The position numbers were made by a program, and so were the translations under genes. The notes beneath the pieces were generated by a model. That model was given only the letters and a program-made list of their open reading frames with translations, had not been told where the DNA came from and did no database searches. A DNA stretch of 33,928 bases from an uncultured Pelagibacteraceae bacterium (GTDB taxonomy: Bacteria > Pseudomonadota > Alphaproteobacteria > Pelagibacterales > Pelagibacteraceae), in NCBI GenBank assembly GCA_902583455.1, contig CACHVY010000004.1:1-33928 (forward strand), given 5' to 3'. This document shows positions 1 through 9,470 of this stretch, in pieces. Numbering within the stretch: position 1 is the stretch's first letter; each line of letters opens with the position of its first letter.

Positions 1-1103
1 GTTAAGTATAAAGCACCAATTGTTGTTAATCTTGTTAAAATTTGCTCTATGTAAATAGCTGTACTTTCACCAGGTCTAATACCTGGTACAAAGCCACCAT
101 ATTTTCTTAAGTTTTCTGCAGTTTCAGTTGGATTAAAAGTAATTGATGTATAAAAAAAAGTGAAAAATATAATTCCGGCTGCATAAAGCAACATGTACAA
201 AGGTTGACCCTGAGTAAAATAAGACGCAAATGATGTCACTGTATCATTAGATGAAAAATTAAAATTTGACAGCGTAACTGGTAAAAGTAATAAAGCTGAC
301 GCAAAAATTGCAGGTATAACACCAGCTGTATTAATTTTTAAAGGAAGATGTGACGACTCACCGCCATACATTTTATTTCCCATTTGCCTTTTAGGATAAT
401 TAATTAGTATTTTTCTAAGAGCTCTTTCCATAAAAACTACAAACATAATTGTGGCAATTAATAATATAAAAATAAATATTATCATTATTGTTGAAATTGC
501 GCCTGTTCTTCCTAATTCAAATGTGGTTACTAATGCACGTGGTATCTCAGCGACTATACCTGAAAATATGATTAAAGAAATTCCATTTCCAATACCTCTT
601 TGAGTAATTTGTTCGCCTAACCACATTAAAAAAACTGTTCCCGCAACAATCGTGGAAACTGTTGAAATCTTAAAAAATATTCCTGGATTAATTACTAAAC
701 CCGAAGATGCCTCTAAACCTACAGAAAGACCATATCCCTGTATAGTTGCAAGTAAAACAGTCCCGTATCTTGTTATTTGAGTGATTTTTTTTCTTCCAAT
801 TTCACCTTGACTTTTTAAATTCTTAAAATAATCGGATACTCCAGTTAAAAGCTGAACTATTATAGCTGAAGATATATATGGCATTATACCAAGAGCAAAA
901 ATAGCCATACGACTTACAGCACCACCAGCGAAGACATTAAACATTCCTAATAAACCTTTTTGATTACCCTCCATCATTATTTTTAATTGATCAGGATCTA
1001 TACCAGGCAATGGAACAAAAGTTCCAAATCTATAAATTGCTAAAATAAGAATAGTAAAAATTATACGATTTTTTAGATCTCCAGATTGGGCAATTGAACT
1101 CAT
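1..1103 (-). CDS. secY: SecY, protein translocase channel subunit (3' end off window)
   Basis: SecY forms the membrane channel of the Sec translocon, with SecE (encoded at 24026-24217) and SecG. The frame opens at ATG 1101-1103 (MSSIAQSGDLKNR) and stays open to the left edge, giving 367 codons. It has alternating hydrophobic segments and SecY-typical stretches: FVPLPGIDP after the first segment, MPYISSAIIVQLL, TQRGIGNGISLIIF, and the cytosolic loop YPKRQMGNKMYGGESSHLPLK, followed near the edge by FNPTETAENLRKYGGFVPGIRPG. About 70-80 C-terminal residues are missing, judged from the usual length of about 440. It lies 6 nt after rplO, its normal place at the end of the spc operon. The product acts in the inner membrane. 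Confidence 0.96.
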   Translation of the reverse strand, partial: MSSIAQSGDLKNRIIFTILILAIYRFGTFVPLPGIDPDQLKIMMEGNQKGLLGMFNVFAGGAVSRMAIFALGIMPYISSAIIVQLLTGVSDYFKNLKSQGEIGRKKITQITRYGTVLLATIQGYGLSVGLEASSGLVINPGIFFKISTVSTIVAGTVFLMWLGEQITQRGIGNGISLIIFSGIVAEIPRALVTTFELGRTGAISTIMIIFIFILLIATIMFVVFMERALRKILINYPKRQMGNKMYGGESSHLPLKINTAGVIPAIFASALLLLPVTLSNFNFSSNDTVTSFASYFTQGQPLYMLLYAAGIIFFTFFYTSITFNPTETAENLRKYGGFVPGIRPGESTAIYIEQILTRLTTIGALYL

Positions 1104-1109
1104 ATTAAA

Positions 1110-1559
1110 TTACTTGTTAATAATTTTTATGTTTGAGCCTGATTTTTCTAATTTTGATTTCGCTGAATTAGATAAATAATTAACTTCGAGATTTAATTTT
1201 TCTTTAATTTCACCCTTTCCTAGAACTTTAAGTTTTTTATATTTTTTTTTAATTATGTTCAGTTTCTTTAAAAGAGCTAAATCAATTTTGTCAGTACTTT
1301 TAATTTTTTTTGATTGTATAAAAGACTGTATTTCAGCAAGATTCAAAGCACCTATCTTTTTTCTAGTTATGATATTAAAACCTCTTTTGGGTAATCTCCT
1401 ATAAAGGGGCATTTGACCGCCTTCAAAACTTTTTATCGCAACACCAGATCGTGATTTTTGACCTTTAACTCCTCTTCCACATGTTTTGCCTTTACCAGAT
1501 CCAATACCTCTGCCAACTCTTAATTTTTTTTGTTTAATTTTTTTTAAATTATTTAACAT
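1110..1559 (-). CDS. rplO: 50S ribosomal protein L15
   Basis: L15 binds 23S rRNA and assembles late into the large subunit. The 149 residues compare with 144 in E. coli. The N-terminal basic glycine-rich segment (RVGRGIGSGKGKTCGRGVKG, from residue 14) is the family signature, followed by FEGGQMPLYRRLPKRGF. The start codon directly abuts the rpsE stop with no spacing, so translation is probably coupled. In most bacteria rpmD (L30) sits between rpsE and rplO; here there is no room for it. secY follows after 6 nt. Confidence 0.97.
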   Translation of the reverse strand: MLNNLKKIKQKKLRVGRGIGSGKGKTCGRGVKGQKSRSGVAIKSFEGGQMPLYRRLPKRGFNIITRKKIGALNLAEIQSFIQSKKIKSTDKIDLALLKKLNIIKKKYKKLKVLGKGEIKEKLNLEVNYLSNSAKSKLEKSGSNIKIINK

Positions 1560-2057
1560 TTACCCTCTTTTTTCTATTATCTCTGCAATTTTTTTATTTC
1601 TAATAATAGAGATTTGTTTAGGCGAATTTTGTTTTTTTAAAGCCTTTAAACAAGCTCTTATAACATTGTGTGGATTAGCTGTACCTAAAGATTTTGCAAC
1701 AACATCCCTTATACCTAAAACTTCGCAAACAGCTCTTACAGGTCCTCCAGCTATAATTCCAGTTCCTTTGGGGGCAGCTCTCATTTTGATTTTCCCTGCG
1801 CCATCTTTTCCGTATATATCGTGATGAATAGTTCTACCCTCTCTTAAAGGTATTTGTACTAAATTCCTCCTTGCCAATTCATTTGCTTTTTTAATAGCAT
1901 CAGGAACTTGTTTTGCTTTTGCATGGGCTATACCAATTTTACCATTTTGATTTCCAACAACTACTAACGCTGAAAATCCAAATCTTCTTCCACCTTTAAC
2001 AACTTTGGTTATTCTATTAACATGAACTAATTTTTCTATAAAATCATCTTTTTGCAT
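1560..2057 (-). CDS. rpsE: 30S ribosomal protein S5
   Basis: S5 sits near the mRNA entry and decoding site of the small subunit and affects fidelity. The 165 residues (E. coli 167) show the double-stranded RNA-binding N-domain with [19 protein letters not shown] at residues 19-37, then the C-domain with [19 protein letters not shown] and the conserved [11 protein letters not shown]. The start abuts the rplR stop and the stop abuts the rplO start. Its place in the spc operon is standard except that rpmD is missing downstream. Confidence 0.97.
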   Translation of the reverse strand: MQKDDFIEKLVHVNRITKVVKGGRRFGFSALVVVGNQNGKIGIAHAKAKQVPDAIKKANELARRNLVQIPLREGRTIHHDIYGKDGAGKIKMRAAPKGTGIIAGGPVRAVCEVLGIRDVVAKSLGTANPHNVIRACLKALKKQNSPKQISIIRNKKIAEIIEKRG

Positions 2058-2417
2058 TTAAAATTCCATTCCATTTTTTCTCAAAGTTTCTGCAAACTCT
2101 TTAACTCTACCATGGTATTTAAATTTACCTCTATCAAAGTAAATTTTCTTTATATTTTTATCTAAAGCTTTTTTTGCTAACTTTTCCGCTACAATTTTAG
2201 AAACTGATATCTTGTCTGTTTTCGGAGCGCTTTTTATATCTTTTTCTATTGAAGAAGCTGACAATAATGTTTTATTATTAACATCATCTATAATTTGAGC
2301 TGAAAAATTTTTCAAACTTCTTGAGACGCTTAATCTGTATCTATCGTTACCTGCATTTTTTTTAAGCTTACTTCTAATTCTAAATTTTTTTCTCTGAGTG
2401 GTATTAAGTTTCATCAT
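2058..2417 (-). CDS. rplR: 50S ribosomal protein L18
   Basis: L18 binds 5S rRNA with L5 and L25 in the central protuberance. The 119 residues (E. coli 117) carry the family pattern: a basic N-terminus, [19 protein letters not shown], a central strand-helix core, and the C-terminal [26 protein letters not shown], which resembles the usual [21 protein letters not shown] ending. Two ATGs in tandem at 2412-2417 are possible starts; the first overlaps the rplF stop by 4 nt (ATGA), which favours coupled translation. Confidence 0.96.
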   Translation of the reverse strand: MMKLNTTQRKKFRIRSKLKKNAGNDRYRLSVSRSLKNFSAQIIDDVNNKTLLSASSIEKDIKSAPKTDKISVSKIVAEKLAKKALDKNIKKIYFDRGKFKYHGRVKEFAETLRKNGMEF

Positions 2418-2953
2418 TTCTTTTTCCCCTCTTTTTTCAAAATATATTGCCCTTTTTCTCTAATTCCTTTTCCTTTATAAGGCTCTGGTGGTCTAAAGGA
2501 TCTTATTTGGGATGCTGTCATACCAACTTTTTGTTTGTTCATGCCTGTAATCTTTATTGTAGTTTGTTTTTCAACAGCAATTTTAATATCACTGGGTATA
2601 TCAAAATTTATGTCATGGCTAAAACCTAATTGAAGATTTAATTGATTTCCCTTCAAGGCAGCTCTATATCCAACACCACTTAATTCAAGAGTTTTTTCAA
2701 AACCTACACTTGATCCTATAATAGCATTATTTATTAAACTTCTGTTCATTCCCCAAAGTCTTTTTGTAGTATCATCTATTTTTTTGGGTTTAATAGAAAT
2801 ATCTTTTCCTTCATTCACTTTTAAATCAAAAATGTCTAAATTAATTTTTATAGACTGTTTTCCTAGAGGACCCTCAATATTTATATCGGAACCAGAAAGT
2901 ATAACTTTCACTTTCTCAGGAATTGAAATATTTATTTTTCCTATTTTAGACAT
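2414..2953 (-). CDS. rplF: 50S ribosomal protein L6
   Basis: L6 binds 23S rRNA near the sarcin-ricin loop at the factor-binding site. The 179 residues (E. coli 177) hold two repeated alpha/beta domains and the C-terminal signature [19 protein letters not shown]. The start codon shares its A with the rpsH stop (TAATG type) and the stop overlaps rplR by 4 nt. Length and place in the spc operon are as expected. Confidence 0.97.
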   Translation of the reverse strand: MSKIGKINISIPEKVKVILSGSDINIEGPLGKQSIKINLDIFDLKVNEGKDISIKPKKIDDTTKRLWGMNRSLINNAIIGSSVGFEKTLELSGVGYRAALKGNQLNLQLGFSHDINFDIPSDIKIAVEKQTTIKITGMNKQKVGMTASQIRSFRPPEPYKGKGIREKGQYILKKEGKKK

Positions 2954-3348
2954 TAAAAAACCTTACAAATAACCTCTCCGCCAACTTTTTGTTTTCTTGC
3001 CTCAATATCAGTCATTACACCTTTTGGTGTCGAAACAATTGCTATACCAAGACCATTATTAATCTTTGGTAAACTTTCAGCACTAGAAAATATTCTTCTA
3101 CCAGGTCTTGATATTCTCTCTATTACAGTGATGACTGGTGATCCAGAATTATATTTTAAATCAATTGTTAAAATATTTTTATTATCATTATTTGCCACAT
3201 TAAAATTATTTATATAACCCTCGTTTTTTAAAACATCAGCAATTTTAGTTTTAAAATTTGATGCAGGCATTTCTACTTTTTTATGATTTCTCATTTGAGA
3301 ATTTTTAATTCTTGCTAACATATCTCCAATTGGGTCACTTAAACTCAT
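2953..3348 (-). CDS. rpsH: 30S ribosomal protein S8
   Basis: S8 binds the central domain of 16S rRNA and in enterobacteria represses the spc operon by binding its mRNA. The 131 residues (E. coli 130) show the N-terminal DPIGDMLARIKNSQMRNHKKVEMP-type segment and the C-terminal GLGIAIVSTPKGVMTDIEAR plus GGEVICKVF, both diagnostic. A clear purine-rich ribosome site (AAAGGAAA) lies in the 12-nt gap after rpsN. I did not look for an S8 mRNA-binding hairpin near rplE. Confidence 0.97.
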   Translation of the reverse strand: MSLSDPIGDMLARIKNSQMRNHKKVEMPASNFKTKIADVLKNEGYINNFNVANNDNKNILTIDLKYNSGSPVITVIERISRPGRRIFSSAESLPKINNGLGIAIVSTPKGVMTDIEARKQKVGGEVICKVF

Positions 3349-3360
3349 AAAATTTCCTTT

Positions 3361-3666
3361 CTACCAACTTGATTTTACCATTCCGGGAATTTTGCCTTGA
3401 AGACCTAATTGTCTTAAAGCTATCCTTGAAATTTTTAATTTTCTGTATACACCATGAGGTCTTCCAGTAATCTGGCATCTATTTCTTATTCTGTTTTTTG
3501 CAGAGTTTCTAGGTAATTTTGATAATTTTTGTTGAGCCTTAAATCTTTCCTCTAATGGCAGTTTTTTGTTCATAATTATTTTTTTTAACTTTTCTCTTTT
3601 TTTGAAAAATTTTTCTGAAAGTTTAATTCTTTTATTGTTTTTATTTACAGAACTAAGTTTTGCCAT
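3361..3666 (-). CDS. rpsN: 30S ribosomal protein S14, zinc-independent form
   Basis: S14 is a late-assembling protein of the 30S head. The 101 residues match the long C-minus form as in E. coli; the short zinc-binding form of about 61 residues with two CxxC pairs is not what is seen. The C-terminus has the family pattern [19 protein letters not shown] followed by [11 protein letters not shown]. The start shares one base with the rplE stop. Confidence 0.97.
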   Translation of the reverse strand: MAKLSSVNKNNKRIKLSEKFFKKREKLKKIIMNKKLPLEERFKAQQKLSKLPRNSAKNRIRNRCQITGRPHGVYRKLKISRIALRQLGLQGKIPGMVKSSW

Positions 3667-4220
3667 TAGTTGTTCCTTTCCGTTTTAAATGGAAAATTAA
3701 ATTTTTTTAATAATTCCAAACTATGTTCTTTTGATATCGATTTTATAACAATCGAAATATCTAGACCTCTGATTTTATCTACTTTATCAAAATTAACTTC
3801 AGGAAAAATTATATGTTCTTTTACTCCAAAAGTATAATTTCCAAAGTTATCAAAACCACCCAAAGACAAACCTCTAAAATCTTTAATACGTGGCAATGCT
3901 ATATTTACAAGTCTATCAATAAATTCGTACATTTTATTTTTTCTTAAAGTTACTTTTAACCCAGCATTTGTATCTTTTCTTGTTTTAAAGTTTGATATAG
4001 ATTTTTTAAACTTAGTTATGACTGGTTTTTGACCAGTAATTTTAGATAAATCTTCTTCACAAGATTTGATAATCTTATTGTCGTTACCATCTATGCCAAG
4101 ACCCATATTAATAACAATTTTTTCTAATTCTGGAGACATATTTAAGTTTTTAAAACCATACTTCTCTCTAAGAGAATTTTTGATTTCATTTTTATAAAGT
4201 TCTTTTAATCTTGGTATCAT
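3666..4220 (-). CDS. rplE: 50S ribosomal protein L5
   Basis: L5 binds 5S rRNA and contacts the P-site tRNA and the 30S head. The 184 residues (E. coli 179) begin with [23 protein letters not shown]. They contain [27 protein letters not shown] and, near the end, [21 protein letters not shown], all hallmark segments. It overlaps rplX by 4 nt (ATGA) and rpsN by 1 nt, so it sits in a coupled chain. Confidence 0.97.
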   Translation of the reverse strand: MIPRLKELYKNEIKNSLREKYGFKNLNMSPELEKIVINMGLGIDGNDNKIIKSCEEDLSKITGQKPVITKFKKSISNFKTRKDTNAGLKVTLRKNKMYEFIDRLVNIALPRIKDFRGLSLGGFDNFGNYTFGVKEHIIFPEVNFDKVDKIRGLDISIVIKSISKEHSLELLKKFNFPFKTERNN

Positions 4221-4462
4221 TTTTGTTTACTAGTTTCTTTTTTCTTTTCTTTTTTCAAAATAACAACATTTGAAATGTGTATAAAATTTTCTTTTTCAAA
4301 TATTCCACCCTTCTTATCTTTTGTGGTTTTGACATGTTTTTTTATCATATTTGTGCCTTTGATTTTAATTCTGTCATTTTTTCTATCTATTTCAATTACT
4401 TCGCCAGTTTTGTTTTTATCTTTACCAGTTAATATTTTTACATCTAATCCTTTTTTAATCAT
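4217..4462 (-). CDS. rplX: 50S ribosomal protein L24, short form
   Basis: L24 starts 50S assembly by binding the 5' domain of 23S rRNA. At 81 residues it is clearly shorter than the usual ~100-105. It keeps the KOW motif at the N-terminus ([19 protein letters not shown], residues 8-26) and a basic middle, then ends in a lysine-rich tail ([12 protein letters not shown]). The usual C-terminal extension is reduced, in line with genome streamlining. It abuts rplN upstream and overlaps rplE downstream by 4 nt. Confidence 0.94.
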   Translation of the reverse strand: MIKKGLDVKILTGKDKNKTGEVIEIDRKNDRIKIKGTNMIKKHVKTTKDKKGGIFEKENFIHISNVVILKKEKKKETSKQK

Positions 4463-4831
4463 TTATATTACCTCTGGTGCAAGTGATATTATTTTCATTT
4501 GTCCTCTACCACGCAATTCTCTTGTAACAGGTCCAAATATTCTTGTTCCTATCGGCTCTCCTTTATCATCGGTTAATACTGCTGCGTTATTATCAAATTT
4601 AACTTTTGAACCATCATCTCTATGAATACCTTTCTTGACTCTGACAACTACCGCTTTGTGTACAGAACCTTTTTTAACTTTTCCTTTTGGAATTGCCTCT
4701 TTAACAGCTACAACAATTGTATCGCCAATGCTTGCATATCTTCTTTTTGAACCTCCAAGAACCTTGATACATTCTATTCTTTTAGCTCCAGTATTGTCTG
4801 CTACATTTAATTCTGTTTGCACCTGTATCAC
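4463..4831 (-). CDS. rplN: 50S ribosomal protein L14
   Basis: L14 lies at the subunit interface, forming a bridge with 16S rRNA next to L19. The 122 residues (E. coli 123) start [20 protein letters not shown] and contain [26 protein letters not shown]-like [20 protein letters not shown] and a C-terminal KIISLAPEV, the classical L14 pattern. It overlaps the rpsQ stop by 4 nt. Confidence 0.97.
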   Translation of the reverse strand: MIQVQTELNVADNTGAKRIECIKVLGGSKRRYASIGDTIVVAVKEAIPKGKVKKGSVHKAVVVRVKKGIHRDDGSKVKFDNNAAVLTDDKGEPIGTRIFGPVTRELRGRGQMKIISLAPEVI

Positions 4832-5064
4832 TTGTTATCCTCCATAACTTGAAACTTTTTTGTTTTTGAATATGGTTTGCACTCTATTATTTTTACCTTG
4901 TCTCCATTTTTAAATTTATTATTTTCATCATGGGCACTAAATTTTTTCTTAACTTTAATTACTTTTTTAAATAAAGGATGTTGATATTTTCGCTCAACTA
5001 AAACTGTGATTGTTTTGTTTGGTTTGTCGCTTACAACAACTCCGCTAAGAATTTTTTTAGGCAC
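4828..5064 (-). CDS. rpsQ: 30S ribosomal protein S17
   Basis: S17 binds 16S rRNA early in 30S assembly with an OB-fold. The 78 residues (E. coli 84) show [20 protein letters not shown] at residues 8-27, then [21 protein letters not shown] and [18 protein letters not shown], the S17 signature. The start overlaps the rpmC stop by 8 nt, so the rpsQ ribosome site lies inside rpmC. Confidence 0.96.
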   Translation of the reverse strand: MPKKILSGVVVSDKPNKTITVLVERKYQHPLFKKVIKVKKKFSAHDENNKFKNGDKVKIIECKPYSKTKKFQVMEDNK

Positions 5065-5248
5065 TCTTTTTCCTCTCTATAAATGTTAATAATTTTGCTA
5101 TATTTTTTTTAATCTGATTAAATTTAGAAGTATTGGTAAGTTGACCATTTACTTGTTGAAACCTTAAATTAAACAAATCTTTTTTGTTTTTCTCTAAATC
5201 TTTTTTAGCTTTATCTATGGTAAGTTTTTTGAATTCACTTTTTTTCAT
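5057..5248 (-). CDS. rpmC: 50S ribosomal protein L29
   Basis: L29 is a two-helix protein near the polypeptide exit tunnel, where nascent-chain factors dock. The 63 residues equal the E. coli length. The diagnostic segment is [20 protein letters not shown] followed by [14 protein letters not shown]. It shares one base with the rplP stop and overlaps rpsQ by 8 nt. Confidence 0.95.
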   Translation of the reverse strand: MKKSEFKKLTIDKAKKDLEKNKKDLFNLRFQQVNGQLTNTSKFNQIKKNIAKLLTFIERKKSA

Positions 5249-5658
5249 TAAGCAAACCTCCTAATAAATTTAGTTTTGATAGGTAATTTTGCAGAGGCCT
5301 TGTACAAAGCCTCTTTAGCGATTTGCTCAGAAACACCATCTACCTCAAACAATATCCGGCCTGGTTTTACTCTGCATGCCCAAAACTCTGGTGATCCTTT
5401 TCCTTTACCCATTCTTACTTCAGTTGGTTTTTTTGATACTGGAATATTTGGAAATACTCTCGTCCAAACTCTTCCTTGTCTTTTCATATGTCTTGTTAGC
5501 GCGACTCTGGCTGCCTCTATTTGTTTTGATATTACTCTATCTGGTTGTAAAGCTTTTAAGCCATAAGAACCATAATTCATTACATTGCATCTTGATGCAT
5601 TTCCGTGAATTCTACCCTTATGAGCTTTTCTAAATTTTGTTCTAGTTGGTTGTAACAT
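5248..5658 (-). CDS. rplP: 50S ribosomal protein L16
   Basis: L16 helps position the tRNA acceptor arm in the A and P sites and is essential for peptidyl transfer. The 136 residues match E. coli exactly in length. The conserved segments are [56 protein letters not shown] and [15 protein letters not shown]. It starts 2 nt after rpsC and shares a base with rpmC. Confidence 0.98.
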   Translation of the reverse strand: MLQPTRTKFRKAHKGRIHGNASRCNVMNYGSYGLKALQPDRVISKQIEAARVALTRHMKRQGRVWTRVFPNIPVSKKPTEVRMGKGKGSPEFWACRVKPGRILFEVDGVSEQIAKEALYKASAKLPIKTKFIRRFA

Positions 5659-5660
5659 AA

Positions 5661-6320
5661 TTATTTTTTATTTGTCTCCTGACTAAATTCTTTTGAAAAT
5701 ATTTCTCCTTTATAAATCCATACTTTTATACCTATAATACCATAGGTTGTTAATGCCTCTGATTCAGCATAATCAATATCTGCTCTAAGCGTATGAGAAG
5801 GTATACTGCCTTCTCTCAACCATTCTGTTCTTGCAATTTCATTTCCGCCCAATCGACCGCTGACGGACACCTTTATACCCTTTGCTCCAAGTCTTAAAGC
5901 AGACTGCATGGCTCTTTTCATTGCCCTTCTATACGACACCCTTTTGACTAATTGTTGTGCAATATTTTCTGCTACCAAAAAACCATTAGTCTCTGGTTTC
6001 TTTACCTCTTTAATATTTAAATTAACTTCATTTGTAGTTAGGGCTGACAATTTATTTTTAATCTTTTCTATATCACTTCCTTTTTTGCCAATAACAAAAC
6101 CCGGTCTTGAAGTATAAATTGTAACAAAACACTTCTTAGCAGTTCTTTCAATCATTACCTTTGAAACACCAGAGTTAATTACATTTTTTTTAATGTATTC
6201 TCTAATTTTAAAATCCTCAATCAAGAATTTTCCAAAGTCTTTTTTCTTAGCATACCAAACAGAGTCCCAACCTCTGTTAACACCAAGTCTATAACCTACT
6301 GGATTAACCTTTTGTCCCAT
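5661..6320 (-). CDS. rpsC: 30S ribosomal protein S3
   Basis: S3 forms part of the mRNA entry channel with S4 and S5. The 219 residues (E. coli 233) start [20 protein letters not shown], hold the KH domain with [20 protein letters not shown], and end with the C-domain carrying [17 protein letters not shown] and [10 protein letters not shown]. The start lies inside rplV (17-nt overlap), so its ribosome site is within the rplV coding end. This start is supported by the exact match to the family N-terminus. Confidence 0.97.
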   Translation of the reverse strand: MGQKVNPVGYRLGVNRGWDSVWYAKKKDFGKFLIEDFKIREYIKKNVINSGVSKVMIERTAKKCFVTIYTSRPGFVIGKKGSDIEKIKNKLSALTTNEVNLNIKEVKKPETNGFLVAENIAQQLVKRVSYRRAMKRAMQSALRLGAKGIKVSVSGRLGGNEIARTEWLREGSIPSHTLRADIDYAESEALTTYGIIGIKVWIYKGEIFSKEFSQETNKK

Positions 6321-6702
6321 GTTTCTCCTTTTGATTTTGTTTTTGCTCCGACAAAATAATGGTCAAATTTGAATAAGGTTTAATTATTGGTGCCGCTCTA
6401 CCTTTTGCTCTAGGCCTAAATCTCTTCATTATTACTTGTTTTCCACAGTAAGCCTCTTTTACAATTAGTTTGTCTATATCATATTGATAATTGTTTTCTG
6501 CATTAGCAATTGCTGAATCAAGGGTTTTTTTTACTTCACCACATATTCTTTTATTTGAAAATTTAAGGTCTCTTAAAGCAAAATCTACTTTTTTACCAAC
6601 AAGTGCTTTTAAAATTGGTTTTAATTTTCTTGTACTCGATCTAACATTTTTGTTAACAGATCTCACTAAATTAAGTTCGTTATTTTTCTTTTTTTTGCTC
6701 AT
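6304..6702 (-). CDS. rplV: 50S ribosomal protein L22
   Basis: L22 binds 23S rRNA and its beta-hairpin lines the peptide exit tunnel, a macrolide-resistance site. The 132 residues exceed E. coli's 110: there is a charged N-terminal extension ([13 protein letters not shown]) and a Gln/Lys-rich tail. The core is typical: [20 protein letters not shown], then [20 protein letters not shown], the tunnel hairpin. The gene overlaps rpsC by 17 nt and follows rpsS after 3 nt. Confidence 0.96.
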   Translation of the reverse strand: MSKKKKNNELNLVRSVNKNVRSSTRKLKPILKALVGKKVDFALRDLKFSNKRICGEVKKTLDSAIANAENNYQYDIDKLIVKEAYCGKQVIMKRFRPRAKGRAAPIIKPYSNLTIILSEQKQNQKEKHGTKG

Positions 6703-6705
6703 ATT

Positions 6706-7005
6706 TTATTTTTTATCCTTGGTGTCATCCTCTTTGGCTTTCTTGTCAGCTGGTGTATGTCCAAAAAATTGTCTTGTTGGAGCAAATTCTCCAAATTTAT
6801 GACCAACCATATCCTCTGAAATCGTTAGTGGAATAAATTTTTTCCCATTGTATATCAAAAAACTTAGTCCTATAAAATCAGGAATAATTGTTGATTTTCT
6901 TGACCATGTTTTTATAGGTTTCTTGTTGGTTTCATTTTTTTGTTTTTCAGCTTTTTTTATCAAGCTTTCTTCAACAAATGGACCTTTCCAAACTGACCTT
7001 GCCAT
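6706..7005 (-). CDS. rpsS: 30S ribosomal protein S19
   Basis: S19 sits in the 30S head with S13 near the A-site tRNA. The 99 residues (E. coli 92) begin [20 protein letters not shown] and contain [20 protein letters not shown] and [20 protein letters not shown], all diagnostic. The C-terminus carries an extra acidic and lysine-rich tail ([12 protein letters not shown]). It lies 3 nt after rplB. Confidence 0.97.
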   Translation of the reverse strand: MARSVWKGPFVEESLIKKAEKQKNETNKKPIKTWSRKSTIIPDFIGLSFLIYNGKKFIPLTISEDMVGHKFGEFAPTRQFFGHTPADKKAKEDDTKDKK

Positions 7006-7008
7006 AAA

Positions 7009-7842
7009 TTACCCTTTCTTCTTCTTTCTTCTTCTGATTATATATTTATCTGTTCTTTTGTTATCTCTTGTTTTTAAACCTTTGGCAGATTGGCCGGTTC
7101 TTGATACTGGATGTCTTCCACCAGCACTTTTACCTTCACCACCTCCATGAGGGTGATCAACCGGATTCATGACTACACCTCTAGTATGTGGTCTTCTACC
7201 AAGCCATCTTGACCTTCCTGCTTTACCAATTTTAATATTTTTTTGATCAGGATTTGAAAGAACGCCTATGGTAGCTAATGATCTAGAGTCAATTTTTCGG
7301 ACTTCTCCTGAAGTCATTTTTATTATTGAATAATTGCCGTCAGTTCCTGAAATTGAAACCGAAGTACCAGCCGATCTTGCAATCTTTCCACCTCCACCTG
7401 GATTAATTTCTACATTGTGTATATCGATGCCAACAGGTATCTCAGATAATGGCAAACAGTTTCCAACTTTAATCTCCGAGTCCCCTCCATTTGAAACCTT
7501 GTCTCCAATCTTTATTCCTTGCGGTGCCAGATAATAGTATTTTTCACCATCTTCAAATTTTACCAACATAATATGACAAGACCTGTTAGGATCATATTCA
7601 ACTCTTTCAACTTCTGCTAATGATCCTTTCTTTTTTCTATAGAAATCAATAATTCTGTATTTTTGTTTATGACCACCTCCTATATTTCTTGCTGTAATTC
7701 TTCCCTGATTATTTCTTCCACTTGATGAATATTTTACTGACGTAAGAGGCTTGTAAGGTTTCCCTTTCCAAACTTTGCTTCTGTCAACTAGAATTGTACC
7801 TCTAGTAGATTTTGTATATGGTTTAAAAGTTTTTAAGCTCAT
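7009..7842 (-). CDS. rplB: 50S ribosomal protein L2
   Basis: L2 is a primary 23S rRNA-binding protein needed for subunit association and peptidyl-transferase activity. The 277 residues (E. coli 273) contain an OB-fold followed by an SH3-like domain, and the highly conserved MNPVDHPHGGGEGKSAGGR near the C-terminus including the functional His. Before that is GRSRWLGRRPHTRGVVMNP. The ORF ends in a lysine/arginine run (IRRRKKKKG). It shares one base with the rplW stop. Confidence 0.98.
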   Translation of the reverse strand: MSLKTFKPYTKSTRGTILVDRSKVWKGKPYKPLTSVKYSSSGRNNQGRITARNIGGGHKQKYRIIDFYRKKKGSLAEVERVEYDPNRSCHIMLVKFEDGEKYYYLAPQGIKIGDKVSNGGDSEIKVGNCLPLSEIPVGIDIHNVEINPGGGGKIARSAGTSVSISGTDGNYSIIKMTSGEVRKIDSRSLATIGVLSNPDQKNIKIGKAGRSRWLGRRPHTRGVVMNPVDHPHGGGEGKSAGGRHPVSRTGQSAKGLKTRDNKRTDKYIIRRRKKKKG

Positions 7843-8135
7843 TAAATACCTGTTGTTAAATCAATACTTTGACCCTTTTTAAGAGTGATAATAGCCTTTT
7901 TATAACCTTTAACTTTGACTGTTCTACCTCTCGTAAATTTAGTTCTATTTCTTTTATTAATAATATTTATCTTTGTAACATTAACTTTGAAAATTTTTTC
8001 TATATTTTTTTTCAAATTTTTTTTATTTGCAGAGTTAATTACTTTAAATACAATTTTATTTAAAGATGACAAATTAGTGGACTTCTCAGTGATAACTGGA
8101 CCAACTATTGTGTCATATAAATTAATTTTAGTCAT
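7842..8135 (-). CDS. rplW: 50S ribosomal protein L23
   Basis: L23 lies at the tunnel exit and is the docking site for trigger factor and SRP. The 97 residues (E. coli 100) show the family pattern: LYDTIVGPVITEKST at the N-terminus, a central FKVNVTKINIINKRNRTK, and a C-terminal KKAIITLKKGQSIDL. It abuts rplD with no spacer. Confidence 0.95.
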   Translation of the reverse strand: MTKINLYDTIVGPVITEKSTNLSSLNKIVFKVINSANKKNLKKNIEKIFKVNVTKINIINKRNRTKFTRGRTVKVKGYKKAIITLKKGQSIDLTTGI

Positions 8136-8759
8136 TTAATTGTACCTTTTTTCCAATTCTTTTAATGAACTTTCAGTAAATATTATTTTTTTGTACTTAA
8201 CTATATCAAATGCACTAAAATGATTTATATCAGTGCACTTTACATTCGGTATATTCTTAACAGCTCTATCAATGTTATTTTTTGAGGATTTATCTAAAAT
8301 AAGAATACTGTTTATAGCGTGAAATTTCTTTAAAATTAAATTCATCTCCTTAGTTTTTTTGATCTCCTTTGAAAAATCATTAAATATAATTAAATCTTTT
8401 AATTTATGTTTTTTTGTTAATATTGAAGCTATACTTAATCTTTTTTCATTTTTATTTAACTTTCTTTTCTTATATTTGGTTTCGCCCTTTGGACCATGAG
8501 CTACCCCTCCACCAACAAAAATTGGAGCCTTTCTACTAGCGTGTCTAGCATTACCCGTGCCTTTTTGAGCATAAATTTTCGACGTGGATCCAATTATCTC
8601 ATTCTTTTGTTTAGTTTTAGATTTTCTACCTTTATAATTTGCATTAGTTTTATATATAACCTCACTAATCAAAGTTTCATTTATTTTGGAAGAAAAAATA
8701 CTATCCTTGACCTCAATTGAAGTTTTTTTTCCATCTATGCTCAACTTGTCTATCTTCAT
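8136..8759 (-). CDS. rplD: 50S ribosomal protein L4
   Basis: L4 lines the exit tunnel and in enterobacteria also autoregulates the S10 operon. The 207 residues (E. coli 201) contain the extended loop IYAQKGTGNARHASRKAPIF followed by GGGVAHGPKGE, which is unmistakable, then a diverged lysine-rich C-terminal alpha/beta domain. No S10-type leader hairpin is available upstream of rpsJ here because rpsJ follows fusA after only 3 nt, so enterobacterial-style attenuation by L4 is unlikely. Confidence 0.96.
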   Translation of the reverse strand: MKIDKLSIDGKKTSIEVKDSIFSSKINETLISEVIYKTNANYKGRKSKTKQKNEIIGSTSKIYAQKGTGNARHASRKAPIFVGGGVAHGPKGETKYKKRKLNKNEKRLSIASILTKKHKLKDLIIFNDFSKEIKKTKEMNLILKKFHAINSILILDKSSKNNIDRAVKNIPNVKCTDINHFSAFDIVKYKKIIFTESSLKELEKRYN

Positions 8760-9470
8760 TTATTTCTTCTTTTTTTCTGGTATTTTTTTTAATTTTTCGA
8801 TTTTCTCAATTTTTTCAGCTATTGTAAGTTTACGCACATTTTTTACAGACTCTCTAACAACTACCTGGGTATTTTTCGAACCTGGGATAGATCCTTTTAA
8901 ATACAATAAATTATTTACTGGATCAGATTTTATTATTTCAATATTTTGCATTGTTCTTATCTTATCACCCATATGTCCTGCCATTTTTTTGTTTTTAAAT
9001 ACTTTTCCTGGATCTTGATTTTGTCCTGTTGATCCATGTGCTCTGTGAGATATTGAAACACCGTGGGATGCTCTTAAACCTGCAAAATTATGTCTTTTCA
9101 TAGCTCCTGCAAAACCTTTTCCAATTGTTTTTGATTTAATGTCTACAAATTTTGTATCCTTAAATATTTCTATTCCTATTTCATTTCCCTCTTTAAAATT
9201 TTCTAGACTTTTAACTCTAAATTCCTTTAGCACTTTTTTTGGTTCAGTATTCTTTTTAGCAAAATATCCTTTCATTTGTTTTGATAGTTTTGAATTTTTT
9301 ATTTTTCCAAAACCTATTTGAACAGCATTGTAACCATTTTTTTCCTTCGATAGTAAGTGTATAACTCTACCCGTATCAAATTTAATTACAGTCACAGGAA
9401 TAGATTGTCCAGATTTATAAAATTCTCTGGTCATTCCAATTTTTTTGCCAATTAAGCCTATTTCAATCAT
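8760..9470 (-). CDS. rplC: 50S ribosomal protein L3
   Basis: L3 initiates 50S assembly and reaches toward the peptidyl-transferase centre. The 236 residues are longer than E. coli's 209, mainly through a lysine/glutamate-rich C-terminal tail (IAEKIEKIEKLKKIPEKKKK). The central signature includes GFAGAMKRHNFAGLRASHG and SHRAHGSTGQNQDPGKVFKN, which holds the Gln methylated by PrmB in E. coli. It shares one base with the rpsJ stop. Confidence 0.97.
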   Translation of the reverse strand: MIEIGLIGKKIGMTREFYKSGQSIPVTVIKFDTGRVIHLLSKEKNGYNAVQIGFGKIKNSKLSKQMKGYFAKKNTEPKKVLKEFRVKSLENFKEGNEIGIEIFKDTKFVDIKSKTIGKGFAGAMKRHNFAGLRASHGVSISHRAHGSTGQNQDPGKVFKNKKMAGHMGDKIRTMQNIEIIKSDPVNNLLYLKGSIPGSKNTQVVVRESVKNVRKLTIAEKIEKIEKLKKIPEKKKK

